DNA of 64,000 nt from Mesorhizobium australicum (GTDB taxonomy: Bacteria; Pseudomonadota; Alphaproteobacteria; Rhizobiales; Rhizobiaceae), in contig NZ_FXBL01000004.1 of NCBI RefSeq assembly GCF_900177325.1, positions 3,844,001 through 3,908,000 on the forward strand, written 5' to 3'. This document shows, piece by piece, positions 52,115-61,043 of the stretch. The position numbers were made by a program, and so were the translations under genes. Position 1 is the stretch's first letter. The number at the start of each line of letters is the position of its first letter. The notes beneath the pieces are model-generated. The model was not told the DNA's origin. It saw only the letters and a list, made by a program, of their open reading frames with translations, and ran no database searches.

Positions 52115-52597
52115 TCACAGGTCGAGGATCATGCAGGTCTCGCTGCCATGCGCGATCAGGCGGCCCTTCTGGTCGAACAGCTTGCCCTCGCTGGTGGCAA
52201 GCCGCGCGCCCTGATGGGTGGTGGTCGCCTCGCATCGCACCTCGCCGGAGTCCGCCAGCAGCGGCCGGACATAGTTCACGGTCATCGACGTGGTGGTGTA
52301 GAGCTGGCCGGGCTTCAGCGACGAATGCACCGCACAGCCCATCGCGCTGTCGAGAATGGTCGCGATCCAGCCGCCATGCACCGTGCCCATCGGATTGAGG
52401 AAGGCGCGGTCCGGCGTGCCGGTGAAGACGATCCGGCCCGGCGCGACCTCCGCGAGGTCGATCTTCGTCGTCGGCGCGAATGGCGGCGCCGGCAGTTCGC
52501 CGGCCAGCATCTTCGCCAGCACCTCATGCCCTGCAAGCCCCGCCAGTCGCTCGCGCGGCAGCGGCTGCGGCATCTGAACGGCGGCCTGTGCGTTCAT
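52115..52597 (-). CDS. PaaI-family hotdog thioesterase
   Basis: 160 aa, hotdog fold. The catalytic-loop segment NPMGTVHGGWIATILDSAMG (~77-96) is typical of PaaI/YdiI acyl-CoA thioesterases. It would release an aryl- or acyl-CoA. It lies 63 nt downstream of the MarR gene on the same strand and carries the same 15-bp operator upstream (52611-52625), so it is a likely MarR target. Confidence 0.9.
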   Translation of the reverse strand: MNAQAAVQMPQPLPRERLAGLAGHEVLAKMLAGELPAPPFAPTTKIDLAEVAPGRIVFTGTPDRAFLNPMGTVHGGWIATILDSAMGCAVHSSLKPGQLYTTTSMTVNYVRPLLADSGEVRCEATTTHQGARLATSEGKLFDQKGRLIAHGSETCMILDL

Positions 52598-52610
52598 CGG
52601 ATCATCCCTT

Positions 52611-52625
52611 TGTTGTATATACACA
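52611..52625. promoter_or_regulatory. MarR-type operator upstream of the thioesterase gene
   Basis: TGTTGTATATACACA; its reverse complement differs by one base from the site at 53139-53153 in front of the MarR gene. It sits 14 nt before the thioesterase start. Confidence 0.7.
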
Positions 52626-52660
52626 TAAAAGATCGCGGACCGGCGTCACATTGCCCCGCT

Positions 52661-53134
52661 CTACGCCGCGGGCCTGACCGCGCGCGCCGCGCGGCGCAGG
52701 GAGCGGAAATCTTCGCGGATCATGTCGCTCTGTTCGCGCCGGAGTTCAGCCTGAAGCGCGTCCTGCGCCTGCTGCCACAGCGGAAGTGCTGCGGCAATCC
52801 GCTCCTCGCCCTCGGCCGTCAGGCTGTGGATCACGCGCCGCCCTTCCCCGGCCTCGGCGCGGACCAGGCCTGCGGCCGCGAGCCGGTCGATATTGCGCGC
52901 CAGCGTCGAGCGCTCGACGCCAACCATCTCGGCAAGCTCGGAGGCCGAGCCCGCCTGCGCGCTGGCGATGGTGCACAGGATGGAGAACTGGGTCACCTCT
53001 ATACCCACCGGCGCCAGGAAGGCGTTGTAGGTGCGGGTCAAAAGGTTGGCGGTGCGGCGGACCGCGCGGCCGAAACACTGGCCGCCGATCTCCAGCAGCT
53101 TCTGACGGTCGACCCTTGCGCCTTCTCCGCTCAT
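52661..53134 (-). CDS. MarR-family transcriptional regulator
   Basis: A 157-aa winged-helix regulator. The recognition region is ASELAEMVGVERSTLARNID (~60-79), the wing ~85-100 (GLVRAEAGEGRRVIHSLTAE), and N- and C-terminal helices form the dimer. The ATG at 53134 is followed upstream by an imperfect palindrome. It probably represses itself and the thioesterase gene and is released by a CoA ester or aromatic ligand. Confidence 0.92.
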   Translation of the reverse strand: MSGEGARVDRQKLLEIGGQCFGRAVRRTANLLTRTYNAFLAPVGIEVTQFSILCTIASAQAGSASELAEMVGVERSTLARNIDRLAAAGLVRAEAGEGRRVIHSLTAEGEERIAAALPLWQQAQDALQAELRREQSDMIREDFRSLRRAARAVRPAA

Positions 53135-53138
53135 GAAT

Positions 53139-53153
53139 GTGTATCTACAACAT
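53139..53153. promoter_or_regulatory. MarR-type operator upstream of the MarR gene
   Basis: TGTGTATCTACAACA, 5-19 nt upstream of the MarR start, matching the reverse complement of 52611-52625 at 14 of 15 positions. Confidence 0.7.
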
Positions 53154-53183
53154 GAGCGCGGCCTTGCCAAGGCCGGCGGTGTA

Positions 53184-53534
53184 TCAGGCCCGGAAGATGA
53201 ACATCGCCCCCACCGCGATCAGCGCGAAGCCGATCGCATGGTTCCAGGTGATCGCCTCCTTCAGGTAGAGCACCGAGAAGCCGGCGAACACGATCAGCGT
53301 GATCACCTCCTGCATCGTCTTCAGCTCCGCCGCCGAATAGACCTGGTGGCCGATGCGGTTGGCCGGCACGGCGAGCCAGTATTCGAAGAAGGCGATGCCC
53401 CAGGACGCCATCACCGCCATCCATAGCGGCGAGCCGGTGAACTTGAGGTGCCCGTACCAGGCGAAGGTCATGAAGACGTTGGAGGCGACAAGCAGGAGAA
53501 CGGGCAGGACGTAGGGCGAGACCAGCATCGACAT
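53184..53534 (-). CDS. DMT-superfamily DUF486 membrane protein
   Basis: A 116-aa protein with four helices (VLPVLLLVASNVFMTFAWYG; MAVMASWGIAFFEYWLAVPA; VITLIVFAGFSVLYLKEAIT; IGFALIAVGAMFIF), matching the DUF486 family of small multidrug-resistance-like transporters. Substrate unknown. It is upstream of the MarR gene on the same strand with a 49-nt gap and could be linked to it. Confidence 0.92.
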   Translation of the reverse strand: MSMLVSPYVLPVLLLVASNVFMTFAWYGHLKFTGSPLWMAVMASWGIAFFEYWLAVPANRIGHQVYSAAELKTMQEVITLIVFAGFSVLYLKEAITWNHAIGFALIAVGAMFIFRA

Positions 53535-53648
53535 TCGGGAGGACCTTGCGGGGAAGAAGGCGAGATGTCGTGCAGCGCGCTGCCTCTGTCAATCGCCGGG
53601 GTCTTGCATCCGCGCAAAATCGGCTATGGTCGCGCGAGGAGGCCTGCG

Positions 53649-54074
53649 ATGCGGCGCATAAGCGACAAGGACTGGGACCTGACCCTCTCGCCGGAGACGA
53701 TCCGCGAGCTGATCCTCAAGGCCCGCGCGGTCAGCGCCGGCATGAACGCCGACTACGAGGACGGCGCCGAGCACGAGGTCGAGCTCGACGACCGCGGCCA
53801 CGACACCCACCACCACGACGGCCTCGCCGAGGAGGAGATCGAGGACCTGACCGCCCGCGAGCTGCGCGCCGCGATCCGCGAGCTGAACGAGGACGAGGCG
53901 GCCGAACTCGTCGCCCTGATGTGGATCGGCCGCGGCGACTTCGAGCCCGCCGAGTTCAGGCTGGCCGTCGAGGAAGCCAAGGGCCGCTCCGACATCAAAC
54001 CCTGGCGCTACCTCCTCGACCGCCCGCTGCTCGGCGAATGGCTGGAGGACGGCTTGCAGGCGATCGGGGCGTAG
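53649..54074 (+). CDS. DUF3775-family acidic protein
   Basis: 141 aa, strongly acidic, all-helical, with an His/Asp-rich stretch (DDRGHDTHHHDGLAEEEIED) in the middle. The C-terminal ELVALMWIGRGDFEPAEFRL is the DUF3775 signature. Function unknown; typical of alphaproteobacteria. The His/Asp cluster could bind a metal. AGGAGGCCTGCG precedes the ATG. Confidence 0.88.
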   Translation: MRRISDKDWDLTLSPETIRELILKARAVSAGMNADYEDGAEHEVELDDRGHDTHHHDGLAEEEIEDLTARELRAAIRELNEDEAAELVALMWIGRGDFEPAEFRLAVEEAKGRSDIKPWRYLLDRPLLGEWLEDGLQAIGA

Positions 54075-54194
54075 GGCTCATTCGCCGGACCTCTTGTTCC
54101 TTCGCACCCCGTCGCTTTTCTCACACACCATGCCGGAACGCCCGCCTTCCCGGCGCGCCACCCGGCGCTAGTCTGCCTGGATTAAGGGGCGGCC

Positions 54195-55811
54195 ATGCAG
54201 GTGTTCGACTTCATCATCGCCGGTTCGGGATCGGCAGGCTCGGTCGTCGCCGAGCGGCTGTCGGCGAGTGGCCGCTTCTCCGTACTGGTGCTGGAGGCCG
54301 GCGGCACCGACCGGCGATTCTACGTGCAGATGCCGCTCGGCTACGGCAAGACCTTCTTCGATCCCGCCGTGAACTGGAACTACAAAGCCGAGCCCGACCC
54401 GGGCCTCGCGGGCGCGGCCGACCACTGGCCGCGCGGAAAACTCCTCGGCGGGTCGAGTTCGATCAACGCCATGGTCTGGATCCGCGGTGCGCGGGAAGAT
54501 TTCGACGACTGGCGCGACGCCGGCAATACCGGTTGGGGTTTTGATGACCTTCTGCCCGCCTTCAAGGCGATCGAGGACAATCAGGCCGGCGCCGACGCGT
54601 TTCGCGGAACGGGCGGCCCGGTGCACGTCACCGATATGTCCGCCGTCGTCCATCCCCTCACCCACCGCTACCTTGAAGCCGGGCGACAGGCCGGCCTGCC
54701 ACTCAATCCCGACTTCAACGGTGCGGCCCAGGAAGGCGTCGGCATCTACCAGATCACCACCAGGGGTGGCCGGCGCATGTCCGCGGCCCGCGCCTTCCTG
54801 CGCCCGGCGATGAAGCGCAGCAATGTCCGCGTCGAAACCAACGCGCTCGCCACGCGCATCCTGTTCGAGGGCTCCCGCGCCGTCGACATCGAATACGAGC
54901 AGAACGGGCAAAAGCAGCAGGCACGCGCCAGCCGCGAAATCATCGTCTGCGCCGGCTCGGTCGCCTCGCCGCAGCTTCTCCAGCTCTCGGGCATCGGCCC
55001 CGGGCCTTTGCTCCAGTCGCTCGGCATCCCGGTAACGCAGACCAACGCCAATGTCGGCGCCAACCTGCAGGACCATGTCGGCATCAACTACACCTTCAGG
55101 GCCAAAGTGCCGACGCTGAACTCGGTCCTGCGCCCCTGGTGGGGCAAGGCTCTGGTCGGCGCGCGCTACCTGCTCTCCGGCACCGGCCCGCTGTCGCTGT
55201 CGATCAACAATGGCGGCGGCTTCTTCCGCACCGATCCGGCCCGCACGCGGCCGAACATGCAGCTCTACTTCCAGGCCTTCTCGACCGTCATCCCCCGCGC
55301 CGGCGAACGCCCCATCCTCGCCCCCGACCCATGGCCCGGCTTCTCCATCGGCCTCTCCAACGCGCGGCCCTCCTCGCGCGGCGAGATCATGATCCGCTCG
55401 GCCGACCCGCGCGACCATCCGAAGATCGTCGCCAACGCCTATTCGACCGAAGCCGACGTCGCCGAGATGCTGGCCGCCGTGAAGTTCGTGCGGAAAATCG
55501 CCGCGCAGCCGGCCATCGCCGAGGTGATCGCCGAGGAGGTCCTGCCCGGCCCCTCGGTGCAGTCCGACGCCGACCTCATCGACGATTTCCGCAAACGCTC
55601 CGGCACCGTCTACCACCCCTGCTCGACCTGCCGCATGGGGCCAGACCCGGCCACCTCGGTGGTCGACCCCCGCCTGCGCGTCCACGGCATTTCGGGCCTG
55701 CGCGTCATCGACGCGTCGATCTTCCCCGGCAACATCACCGGCAACACCAACGCGGCCTCGATCATGACGGGGTGGAAGGGGGCGGGGATGGTGCTGGAGG
55801 ACCAGGGATAA
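54195..55811 (+). CDS. GMC-family FAD oxidoreductase (choline dehydrogenase-like)
   Basis: 538 aa. The FAD motif FIIAGSGSAGSVVAERLS is at ~6-23, GMC signature 1 at ~78 (GKLLGGSSSINAMVWIRG), signature 2 at ~250 and the catalytic His/Asn near the C-terminus (YHPCSTCRMG, then GNTNAASIMTG). It oxidises an alcohol or sugar; the real substrate is not choline by default, since no betA-betB context is present. It leads a co-directional group with an enolase-superfamily dehydratase and two dehydrogenases. Confidence 0.93.
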   Translation: MQVFDFIIAGSGSAGSVVAERLSASGRFSVLVLEAGGTDRRFYVQMPLGYGKTFFDPAVNWNYKAEPDPGLAGAADHWPRGKLLGGSSSINAMVWIRGAREDFDDWRDAGNTGWGFDDLLPAFKAIEDNQAGADAFRGTGGPVHVTDMSAVVHPLTHRYLEAGRQAGLPLNPDFNGAAQEGVGIYQITTRGGRRMSAARAFLRPAMKRSNVRVETNALATRILFEGSRAVDIEYEQNGQKQQARASREIIVCAGSVASPQLLQLSGIGPGPLLQSLGIPVTQTNANVGANLQDHVGINYTFRAKVPTLNSVLRPWWGKALVGARYLLSGTGPLSLSINNGGGFFRTDPARTRPNMQLYFQAFSTVIPRAGERPILAPDPWPGFSIGLSNARPSSRGEIMIRSADPRDHPKIVANAYSTEADVAEMLAAVKFVRKIAAQPAIAEVIAEEVLPGPSVQSDADLIDDFRKRSGTVYHPCSTCRMGPDPATSVVDPRLRVHGISGLRVIDASIFPGNITGNTNAASIMTGWKGAGMVLEDQG

Positions 55812-55836
55812 TTGTCGAGCAGCATGATGGAACCGC

Positions 55837-56001
55837 CCCCTCACCCGGCCTCCGCTCCGCTCGGCCACCCTCTCCCCAAGGGGAGAGGAGGTGATCCAAC
55901 GCCTACCGCCAATCTCCACTCCAAATGGCGAAAAGGCCGGCGAACCTCCTCTCCCCTTGGGAAGAGGGTGGCCGAGCGGAGCGGAGGCCGGGTGAGGGGG
56001 A
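55837..56001. repeat. Inverted pair of palindromic repeats, family C
   Basis: Copies at about 55837-55889 and 55945-56001, reverse complements, each with CACCCGGCCTCCGCTCCGCT, GGCCACCCTCT and a CTCCCC/GGGGAG hairpin. They fill the gap between the GMC and enolase-superfamily genes. Confidence 0.85.
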
Positions 56002-56026
56002 ACGCCGCCAGAAGAGAGGAACAACC

Positions 56027-57241
56027 ATGAAACTCACCGACGTCAAAACCTGGGTAGTCGGCAACCCTCCCCCCGGCATCGGCGGCAAGTATTTCATCTT
56101 CGTCCGCCTCACCACCGATTCCGGCGTCACCGGCTACGGCGAGGCCTACAACGCCACCTTTTCCGCCCATGTCACGGCCCGGATGATCGAGGACATGGCC
56201 GAACGCTATTTCATCGGCCAGGACCCGCACGACATCGAGCTATTCTTCCGCCGCTGCTATTCCTCCGGCTTCACCCAGCGGCCGGACGTCTCCGGCATGG
56301 GCTGCTTCTCCGCACTTGAAATGGCCTGCTGGGACATCATCGGCAAGGAGGCGGACAAGCCGGTCTACAAGCTGCTCGGCGGCCAGGTGCACGAGACGCT
56401 GCGCTCCTACACCTATCTCTACCCGCATTCCGGCAGCGTTCACTCCGAGGATGCCCCGGCTGGCAGGAACGTCTACAACGACCCCGACCTCGCCGCCGCC
56501 TGCGCAGCCGAATATGTCGAACAGGGCTTCAACGCGGTGAAATTCGATCCCGCCGGCCCCTACACCGCCTTCGACGGCCACCAGCCGCGCCTGGTCGACA
56601 TCGACCTCTCCGCCCGCATGGTCAAGGCGGTGCGCGAGGCGGTCGGCACCCGCGCCGACATCCTGTTCGGCACCCACGGCCAGTTCACCGCCTCGGGCGC
56701 ACTGCGCCTGGCGAAAGCGATCGAGCCCTACGACCCGCTCTGGTTCGAGGAACCGGTGCCGCCCGACATGCCGGAAGTGATGGCGCAGGTCGCCCGCGGC
56801 ACATCGATCCCCATCGCCACCGGCGAGCGGCTGACCACGCGCTTCGAGTTCGCCCGCGTCATCGAGAACCGCGCCGCCACCATCCTCCAGCCCGACCTCG
56901 GCCGCTCCGGCGGCATCCTCGAGACCAAGAAGATCGCCGCCATGGCGGAGGCGTATCACATCCAGGTCGCGCCGCACTGCTATTGCGGCCCGATCGTCGG
57001 CGCGGCCAACATCCAGCTCGCCGTCACGCTGCCCAATTTCCTCATCCTCGAATCGCTGAAGCAGTGGGACGGCTTCCACGCGACGCTGCTCAAGAAGAAG
57101 ATCGAATGGCAGGACGGCAACGTCATCCCCTCGAAGGAGGCGGGGCTGGGCGTCGAGCTGAACGAGGCCGTCTGCGAAGCGCACCCCTATGACGGCCCCC
57201 ACCTCCACCTGCAGATGATGCAGACGCCGCTGATGCCGTGA
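56027..57241 (+). CDS. Mandelate racemase/enolase-superfamily protein (sugar-acid dehydratase-like)
   Basis: 404 aa with the N-terminal capping domain (1-~125) and the barrel. Metal-site positions: ILFGTHGQF (~213), WFEEPVPPD (~243) and ATGERL (~265); the general-base region PHCYCGPI is at ~320. It resembles galactonate/mannonate-type dehydratases. In DgoD-like members the first site reads VDFHGR; here it is FGTHGQ, so the usual Asp ligand appears as Gly. The substrate is unassigned. GAGAGGAACAACC precedes the ATG. Confidence 0.88.
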   Translation: MKLTDVKTWVVGNPPPGIGGKYFIFVRLTTDSGVTGYGEAYNATFSAHVTARMIEDMAERYFIGQDPHDIELFFRRCYSSGFTQRPDVSGMGCFSALEMACWDIIGKEADKPVYKLLGGQVHETLRSYTYLYPHSGSVHSEDAPAGRNVYNDPDLAAACAAEYVEQGFNAVKFDPAGPYTAFDGHQPRLVDIDLSARMVKAVREAVGTRADILFGTHGQFTASGALRLAKAIEPYDPLWFEEPVPPDMPEVMAQVARGTSIPIATGERLTTRFEFARVIENRAATILQPDLGRSGGILETKKIAAMAEAYHIQVAPHCYCGPIVGAANIQLAVTLPNFLILESLKQWDGFHATLLKKKIEWQDGNVIPSKEAGLGVELNEAVCEAHPYDGPHLHLQMMQTPLMP

Positions 57242-57251
57242 CGCGAGCAGC

Positions 57252-57386
57252 GCCCCCTACACCACGCTACGCGTGGTCCCCTTCCCCCGTGAACGGGGGA
57301 AGATCCGACGCAGCGGACGGCCGCGATCTCATATCCTCCCCCGTTCACGGGGGAGGGGGACCGCCGAAGGCGGTGGAGGGGGCTTA
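57252..57386. repeat. Inverted pair of palindromic repeats, family D
   Basis: Copies at about 57252-57310 and 57332-57386 share CCCCCGTTCACGGGGG hairpins in opposite arrangement plus GGACCGCCGAAGGCGGTGG-type arms. The hairpin core is the same as in the arms of the DUF559 cassette at 30395-30926. They fill the gap before the next gene. Confidence 0.75.
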
Positions 57387-57424
57387 ATGGCCGGAAAGAC
57401 CATGATCCAGGTGAGCTCGATGAG

Positions 57425-58345
57425 ATGAACCCCAACCATTCCTACGCCTTCGTCGGCCTCGGTCATCTCGGCGGCCACCTCGCCGCGAGCCTCCTGCGCA
57501 ACGGCTTCGACGTAACGGTCTTCGACCGCGACCCGGAGGCGGTGGCGCGGCTCGTCGCCCTCGGCGCCAGGCCCGCCACAAGCCCCGCCGACGCGGCCCG
57601 CCAGGCCGGCAATGCCATCACCTGCCTGCCCTCGCCCAAGGTGAGCGAGGCGGTGCTTGCCGGGCGGAGCGGCCTGCTGGACGGCCTGCCCGAGGGCGGC
57701 ACCTGGATCGAGATGTCGACCAACGGCCGCGACGAGATCCAGCGGCTGGCGACACTCGCCGCCGAAAGGGGCGTGCACACGCTGGAATGTCCGGTCACCG
57801 GCGGCGTCCACCTCGCCGCCGCCGGCAAGATCACTGCGCTGGTCGGAGGCGATGCCGGGCTCTACGAAGAGCACCGCGCGGCGATCGAGGCGATGTGCGC
57901 GAAATCCTTCCTGATGGGACCGGTCGGCTCCGCGGCCGTCATCAAGGTCATCACCAATATGCTGGCCTTCATCCATCTGGTCGCCGCCGGCGAGGCGCTG
58001 ATGCTGGCAAAGCAGGGCGGGCTCGACCTCGCCCAGACCTATCATGCCATCTGCGCCTCCTCCGGCACCAGCTTCGTCCATGAAACCGAAAGCCAGTTGA
58101 TCCTCAACGGCAGTTACGACATCGCCTTCACCATGGACCTCGCGCTCAAGGACCTCGGCTTCGCCACCGGCATGGGTCGCGAGTTCGGCGTCCCGCTGGA
58201 ACTTGCCTCGAAGGTCGAGGATATTTTCCGCCACGGCAAAGCCGCCTACGGCGGCGACGCCTGGTCGACCAAGATCGTGAAGCTGCTTGAGGACGAGGTC
58301 GGCACGGACTTGCGCGCGCCGGGCTTTCCGGCGAAATTACTCTAG
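57425..58345 (+). CDS. NAD(P)-dependent beta-hydroxyacid dehydrogenase (3-hydroxyisobutyrate dehydrogenase family)
   Basis: 306 aa. Rossmann motif FVGLGHLGGHLAASLL (~9-24), substrate-binding ECPVTGGVHLAAAGK (~120) and catalytic Lys region AAVIKVITNMLAF (~175). It oxidises a 2- or 3-hydroxy acid such as tartronate semialdehyde, 3-hydroxyisobutyrate or similar. It follows the enolase-superfamily gene, suggesting a sugar-acid degradation route. Confidence 0.92.
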   Translation: MNPNHSYAFVGLGHLGGHLAASLLRNGFDVTVFDRDPEAVARLVALGARPATSPADAARQAGNAITCLPSPKVSEAVLAGRSGLLDGLPEGGTWIEMSTNGRDEIQRLATLAAERGVHTLECPVTGGVHLAAAGKITALVGGDAGLYEEHRAAIEAMCAKSFLMGPVGSAAVIKVITNMLAFIHLVAAGEALMLAKQGGLDLAQTYHAICASSGTSFVHETESQLILNGSYDIAFTMDLALKDLGFATGMGREFGVPLELASKVEDIFRHGKAAYGGDAWSTKIVKLLEDEVGTDLRAPGFPAKLL

Positions 58346-58526
58346 GTTTTCCAAACGATTAGCCCGTCCGGCTGAATCTCCTCATGGACCCGTTGAATCG
58401 TCACGCGAACCAACTTCCCGCCTCCGCTCTATCGCAGCGCACGAACCTCCGCAGGATAGGATGACCTTGCGCCCGCGGGCCCGGAATGGGATGGGCTGAC
58501 CAGCGACGCCCTTTCCGGAGACAATC

Positions 58527-59720
58527 ATGATCCATGACTTCTGCGTCATCGGCGGCGGGATCGTCGGCCTGGCGAGCGCCATGAAGCTGCTCGAGATGCG
58601 GCCGGGCGCAAGCCTCGTCCTCGTCGAGAAGGAGGACGGCCTCGGGCGGCACCAGACCGGCCACAACAGCGGTGTCATCCACTCCGGAATCTACTACCAG
58701 CCCGGCAGCCTCAAGGCAGATCTGTGCCGTCGCGGCGCGGCGGCGACCGTCGATTTCGCGCGAGAGCACGGCGTCAGATTCGAACTCTGCGGAAAGCACA
58801 TCGTCGCGACCAGCGACCTCGAACTGACCCGCCTCGACGCCCTCATGGAGCGCGCCGCCCGCAACGGCATCGCCGCGGAGCGGATCGATGCGGCGGAACT
58901 GGTGAAACGCGAGCCGGCCATTACCGGCCTTGGCGCGATCTTCACGCCCTCCACCGGCATCATCGACTATCGGGGCATCTGCGAGGCGATGGCTGACGCC
59001 ATCCGCAAGGCGGGCGGCGAGATCGTCACCGGGGCTGAGGTCGTCTCGATCTCGGAGGCCGCTGGCGTCGTCACGGTCTCCGCACGCGAGCGCTCGTGGT
59101 CAGCCCAGCGGCTGCTTGCCTGCGCGGGCCTGCAATCGGACCGCATCGCCCGGCTGGCCGGACTGCCGATCAACCATCGGATCGTTCCGTTTCGCGGCGA
59201 GTATTTCCAGCTCCCCTCGGGCCGCAACGACATTGTGTCGTCCTTGATCTACCCGGTGCCCGATCCGGACCTGCCATTCCTCGGCATCCACCTGACGCGC
59301 ATGATCGACGGCAGCGTGACAGTCGGGCCCAATGCGGTGCTTGGGTTCGCGCGCGAGAAGTATCAGAGGTTCGGCTTCGATCCGCGCGACACCACCGACT
59401 GGGTCGCATTTCCGGGCCTTTGGCGAACCCTCGCCAGACATTGGCGCTCCGCGGCGGTCGAGATGCGCAATTCGCTCTGGCATGGCGGCTATCTGGCGGA
59501 GTGCCGCAAATACTGCCCCTCTTTGACAATTGCGGATCTCCAGCCCTATCCGGCCGGCATCCGCGCACAGGCTGTCATGGCCGACGGCGCGCTCGCCCAC
59601 GATTTCCTCTTCGTCGAAAGCGATCGGCAACTGCATGTCTGCAATGCCCCCTCCCCCGCGGCGACCTCGGCGATACCGATCGGCGAAATGGTAGCGGAAA
59701 AGCTGTTGAAACGGCCCTAG
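58527..59720 (+). CDS. lhgO: L-2-hydroxyglutarate oxidase
   Basis: A 397-aa FAD enzyme of the DAO family. FAD motif VIGGGIVGLASAMKLLE (~7-23), the LhgO hallmark HQTGHNSGVIHSGIYYQPGS (~42-61) with the flavin-linked His, and LGIHLTRMIDGSVTVGPNAV (~255). It oxidises L-2-hydroxyglutarate to 2-oxoglutarate, passing electrons to quinone. CGGAGA precedes the ATG. Convergent with the beta-lactamase-like hydrolase gene. Confidence 0.93.
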   Translation: MIHDFCVIGGGIVGLASAMKLLEMRPGASLVLVEKEDGLGRHQTGHNSGVIHSGIYYQPGSLKADLCRRGAAATVDFAREHGVRFELCGKHIVATSDLELTRLDALMERAARNGIAAERIDAAELVKREPAITGLGAIFTPSTGIIDYRGICEAMADAIRKAGGEIVTGAEVVSISEAAGVVTVSARERSWSAQRLLACAGLQSDRIARLAGLPINHRIVPFRGEYFQLPSGRNDIVSSLIYPVPDPDLPFLGIHLTRMIDGSVTVGPNAVLGFAREKYQRFGFDPRDTTDWVAFPGLWRTLARHWRSAAVEMRNSLWHGGYLAECRKYCPSLTIADLQPYPAGIRAQAVMADGALAHDFLFVESDRQLHVCNAPSPAATSAIPIGEMVAEKLLKRP

Positions 59721-59839
59721 AGAACCGAAGAATGCCCGGCTGTCGCAAACTCTTCGGCGTCGGCTTGGGACCCGCCTCAACGAGACCTTATCCGCTGATC
59801 TCGCCGGCAGGCGATAGTCCGCCAGCTGGGCAACAAGCC

Positions 59840-60985
59840 TTACGAAGCGATGGCGACGGCGCGCAGCATCGCTATTACGGCATGATCCAGTTTCTCGTTC
59901 ACGGGAACCGGTTCGCACGACAGGCGGACAATGACCGTCTCCGTCGAGGGATCGATCCACAGCCACTGGCCGTGAATGCCAATGCCCGCGAGGCAGCCCC
60001 GGCCATCATGGTAGAAGCAGGAGCGATAGCTGCCGCCGTCGAAGAGCCATGCCTGGTCGCCCGCCGCCCAGATCGTGCTGTTGCCGCCACTCCATATATC
60101 GGCCATCTGCGCCTGTGCGATGATGCCGGCGCCGCGCAGCCGGATCATTTCGCCGACGCGGGCGAGGTCGCGCGCCGTGGTCGACATGCCACCGGCGGCG
60201 CGCGAGGCGCCTTCGCGATCGACCGTGATGAATGCGTCGGAATGCGCGCCGAGCGGCTTCCAGACAAGCTCGCTCATCAAATCGGCGAAACGTCGTCCAG
60301 TCGCGGCCTCCAGGAAAAGGCCGGCCATGTCGGTATTGATGGAGTGGTAGGCGTGCTGCGTGCCATGCGGGTGGGATGCCTTGGAGAGCGAGGCCAGGAA
60401 CCCTCTCAGCGGCGGAGCATCCGCCCCGCCCTTTTCGGGATTCCATAGCATCGCGCGCCGATAGCGATCGAAGGCGCCTTGCGTGTCGAGATAATCGTCG
60501 ACGAAATCGACGCTCACCTGCATGTCCAGCAGGTGTCGCAAGGTGGCGTCGGCGAAGGCCGAGCCCCGCATCTCCGGCAATACCTCGTCCGTCCGCGTTT
60601 CGTAGGCGACCATGCCTCGCTCGACGAGCGCCGCCGCGAGCAGTCCCGTCATCGACTTGGTGATCGAGAAGATCAGATGCGGCCGGGATGGATCGCAATG
60701 CGGAGAATACCACTCGGCAGCGAACTCTCCCCCTCGCATGACGACGAAGGCATCCGTCGAATGTCGCGCAAGGAACTGTTCAAGCGACGTGGCTCCAGAC
60801 AGGTCATCGACCGGCAAGCTGGCGAGGCCGCCAAGCGCGCGGAGCGTCGTTTCAGGCTTCCGCCTGGAGGCGATGGTCGCAGACGGCACGATTTCGCCAG
60901 CATTCTGGAATGTCCATTGCGAATAGGGCTGAAGCCGCCAGTTCGCCAGATTGATCTGCTGGCGGCGGAAGGAATGGGTGGTCAT
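59840..60985 (-). CDS. Serine hydrolase, class C beta-lactamase / 6-aminohexanoate-dimer hydrolase-like
   Basis: 381 aa. The catalytic Ser-x-x-Lys is SITKSM (~107), the Tyr motif YHSINTDMAG (~209) stands for Y-x-N, and the C-terminal YDHGRGCLAGIGIHGQ-like strand replaces KTG. There is no clear signal peptide. This arrangement fits the NylB/EstB group of esterases and amide hydrolases rather than true beta-lactamases. It is the last gene of a leftward operon with a peptide-type ABC transporter. Confidence 0.88.
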   Translation of the reverse strand: MTTHSFRRQQINLANWRLQPYSQWTFQNAGEIVPSATIASRRKPETTLRALGGLASLPVDDLSGATSLEQFLARHSTDAFVVMRGGEFAAEWYSPHCDPSRPHLIFSITKSMTGLLAAALVERGMVAYETRTDEVLPEMRGSAFADATLRHLLDMQVSVDFVDDYLDTQGAFDRYRRAMLWNPEKGGADAPPLRGFLASLSKASHPHGTQHAYHSINTDMAGLFLEAATGRRFADLMSELVWKPLGAHSDAFITVDREGASRAAGGMSTTARDLARVGEMIRLRGAGIIAQAQMADIWSGGNSTIWAAGDQAWLFDGGSYRSCFYHDGRGCLAGIGIHGQWLWIDPSTETVIVRLSCEPVPVNEKLDHAVIAMLRAVAIAS

Positions 60986-61043
60986 CGATTATCCGTCGGA
61001 ATGGATTGCGGGCGGCCGACAGGTGGCCGCCCCTGAAAGAAGG

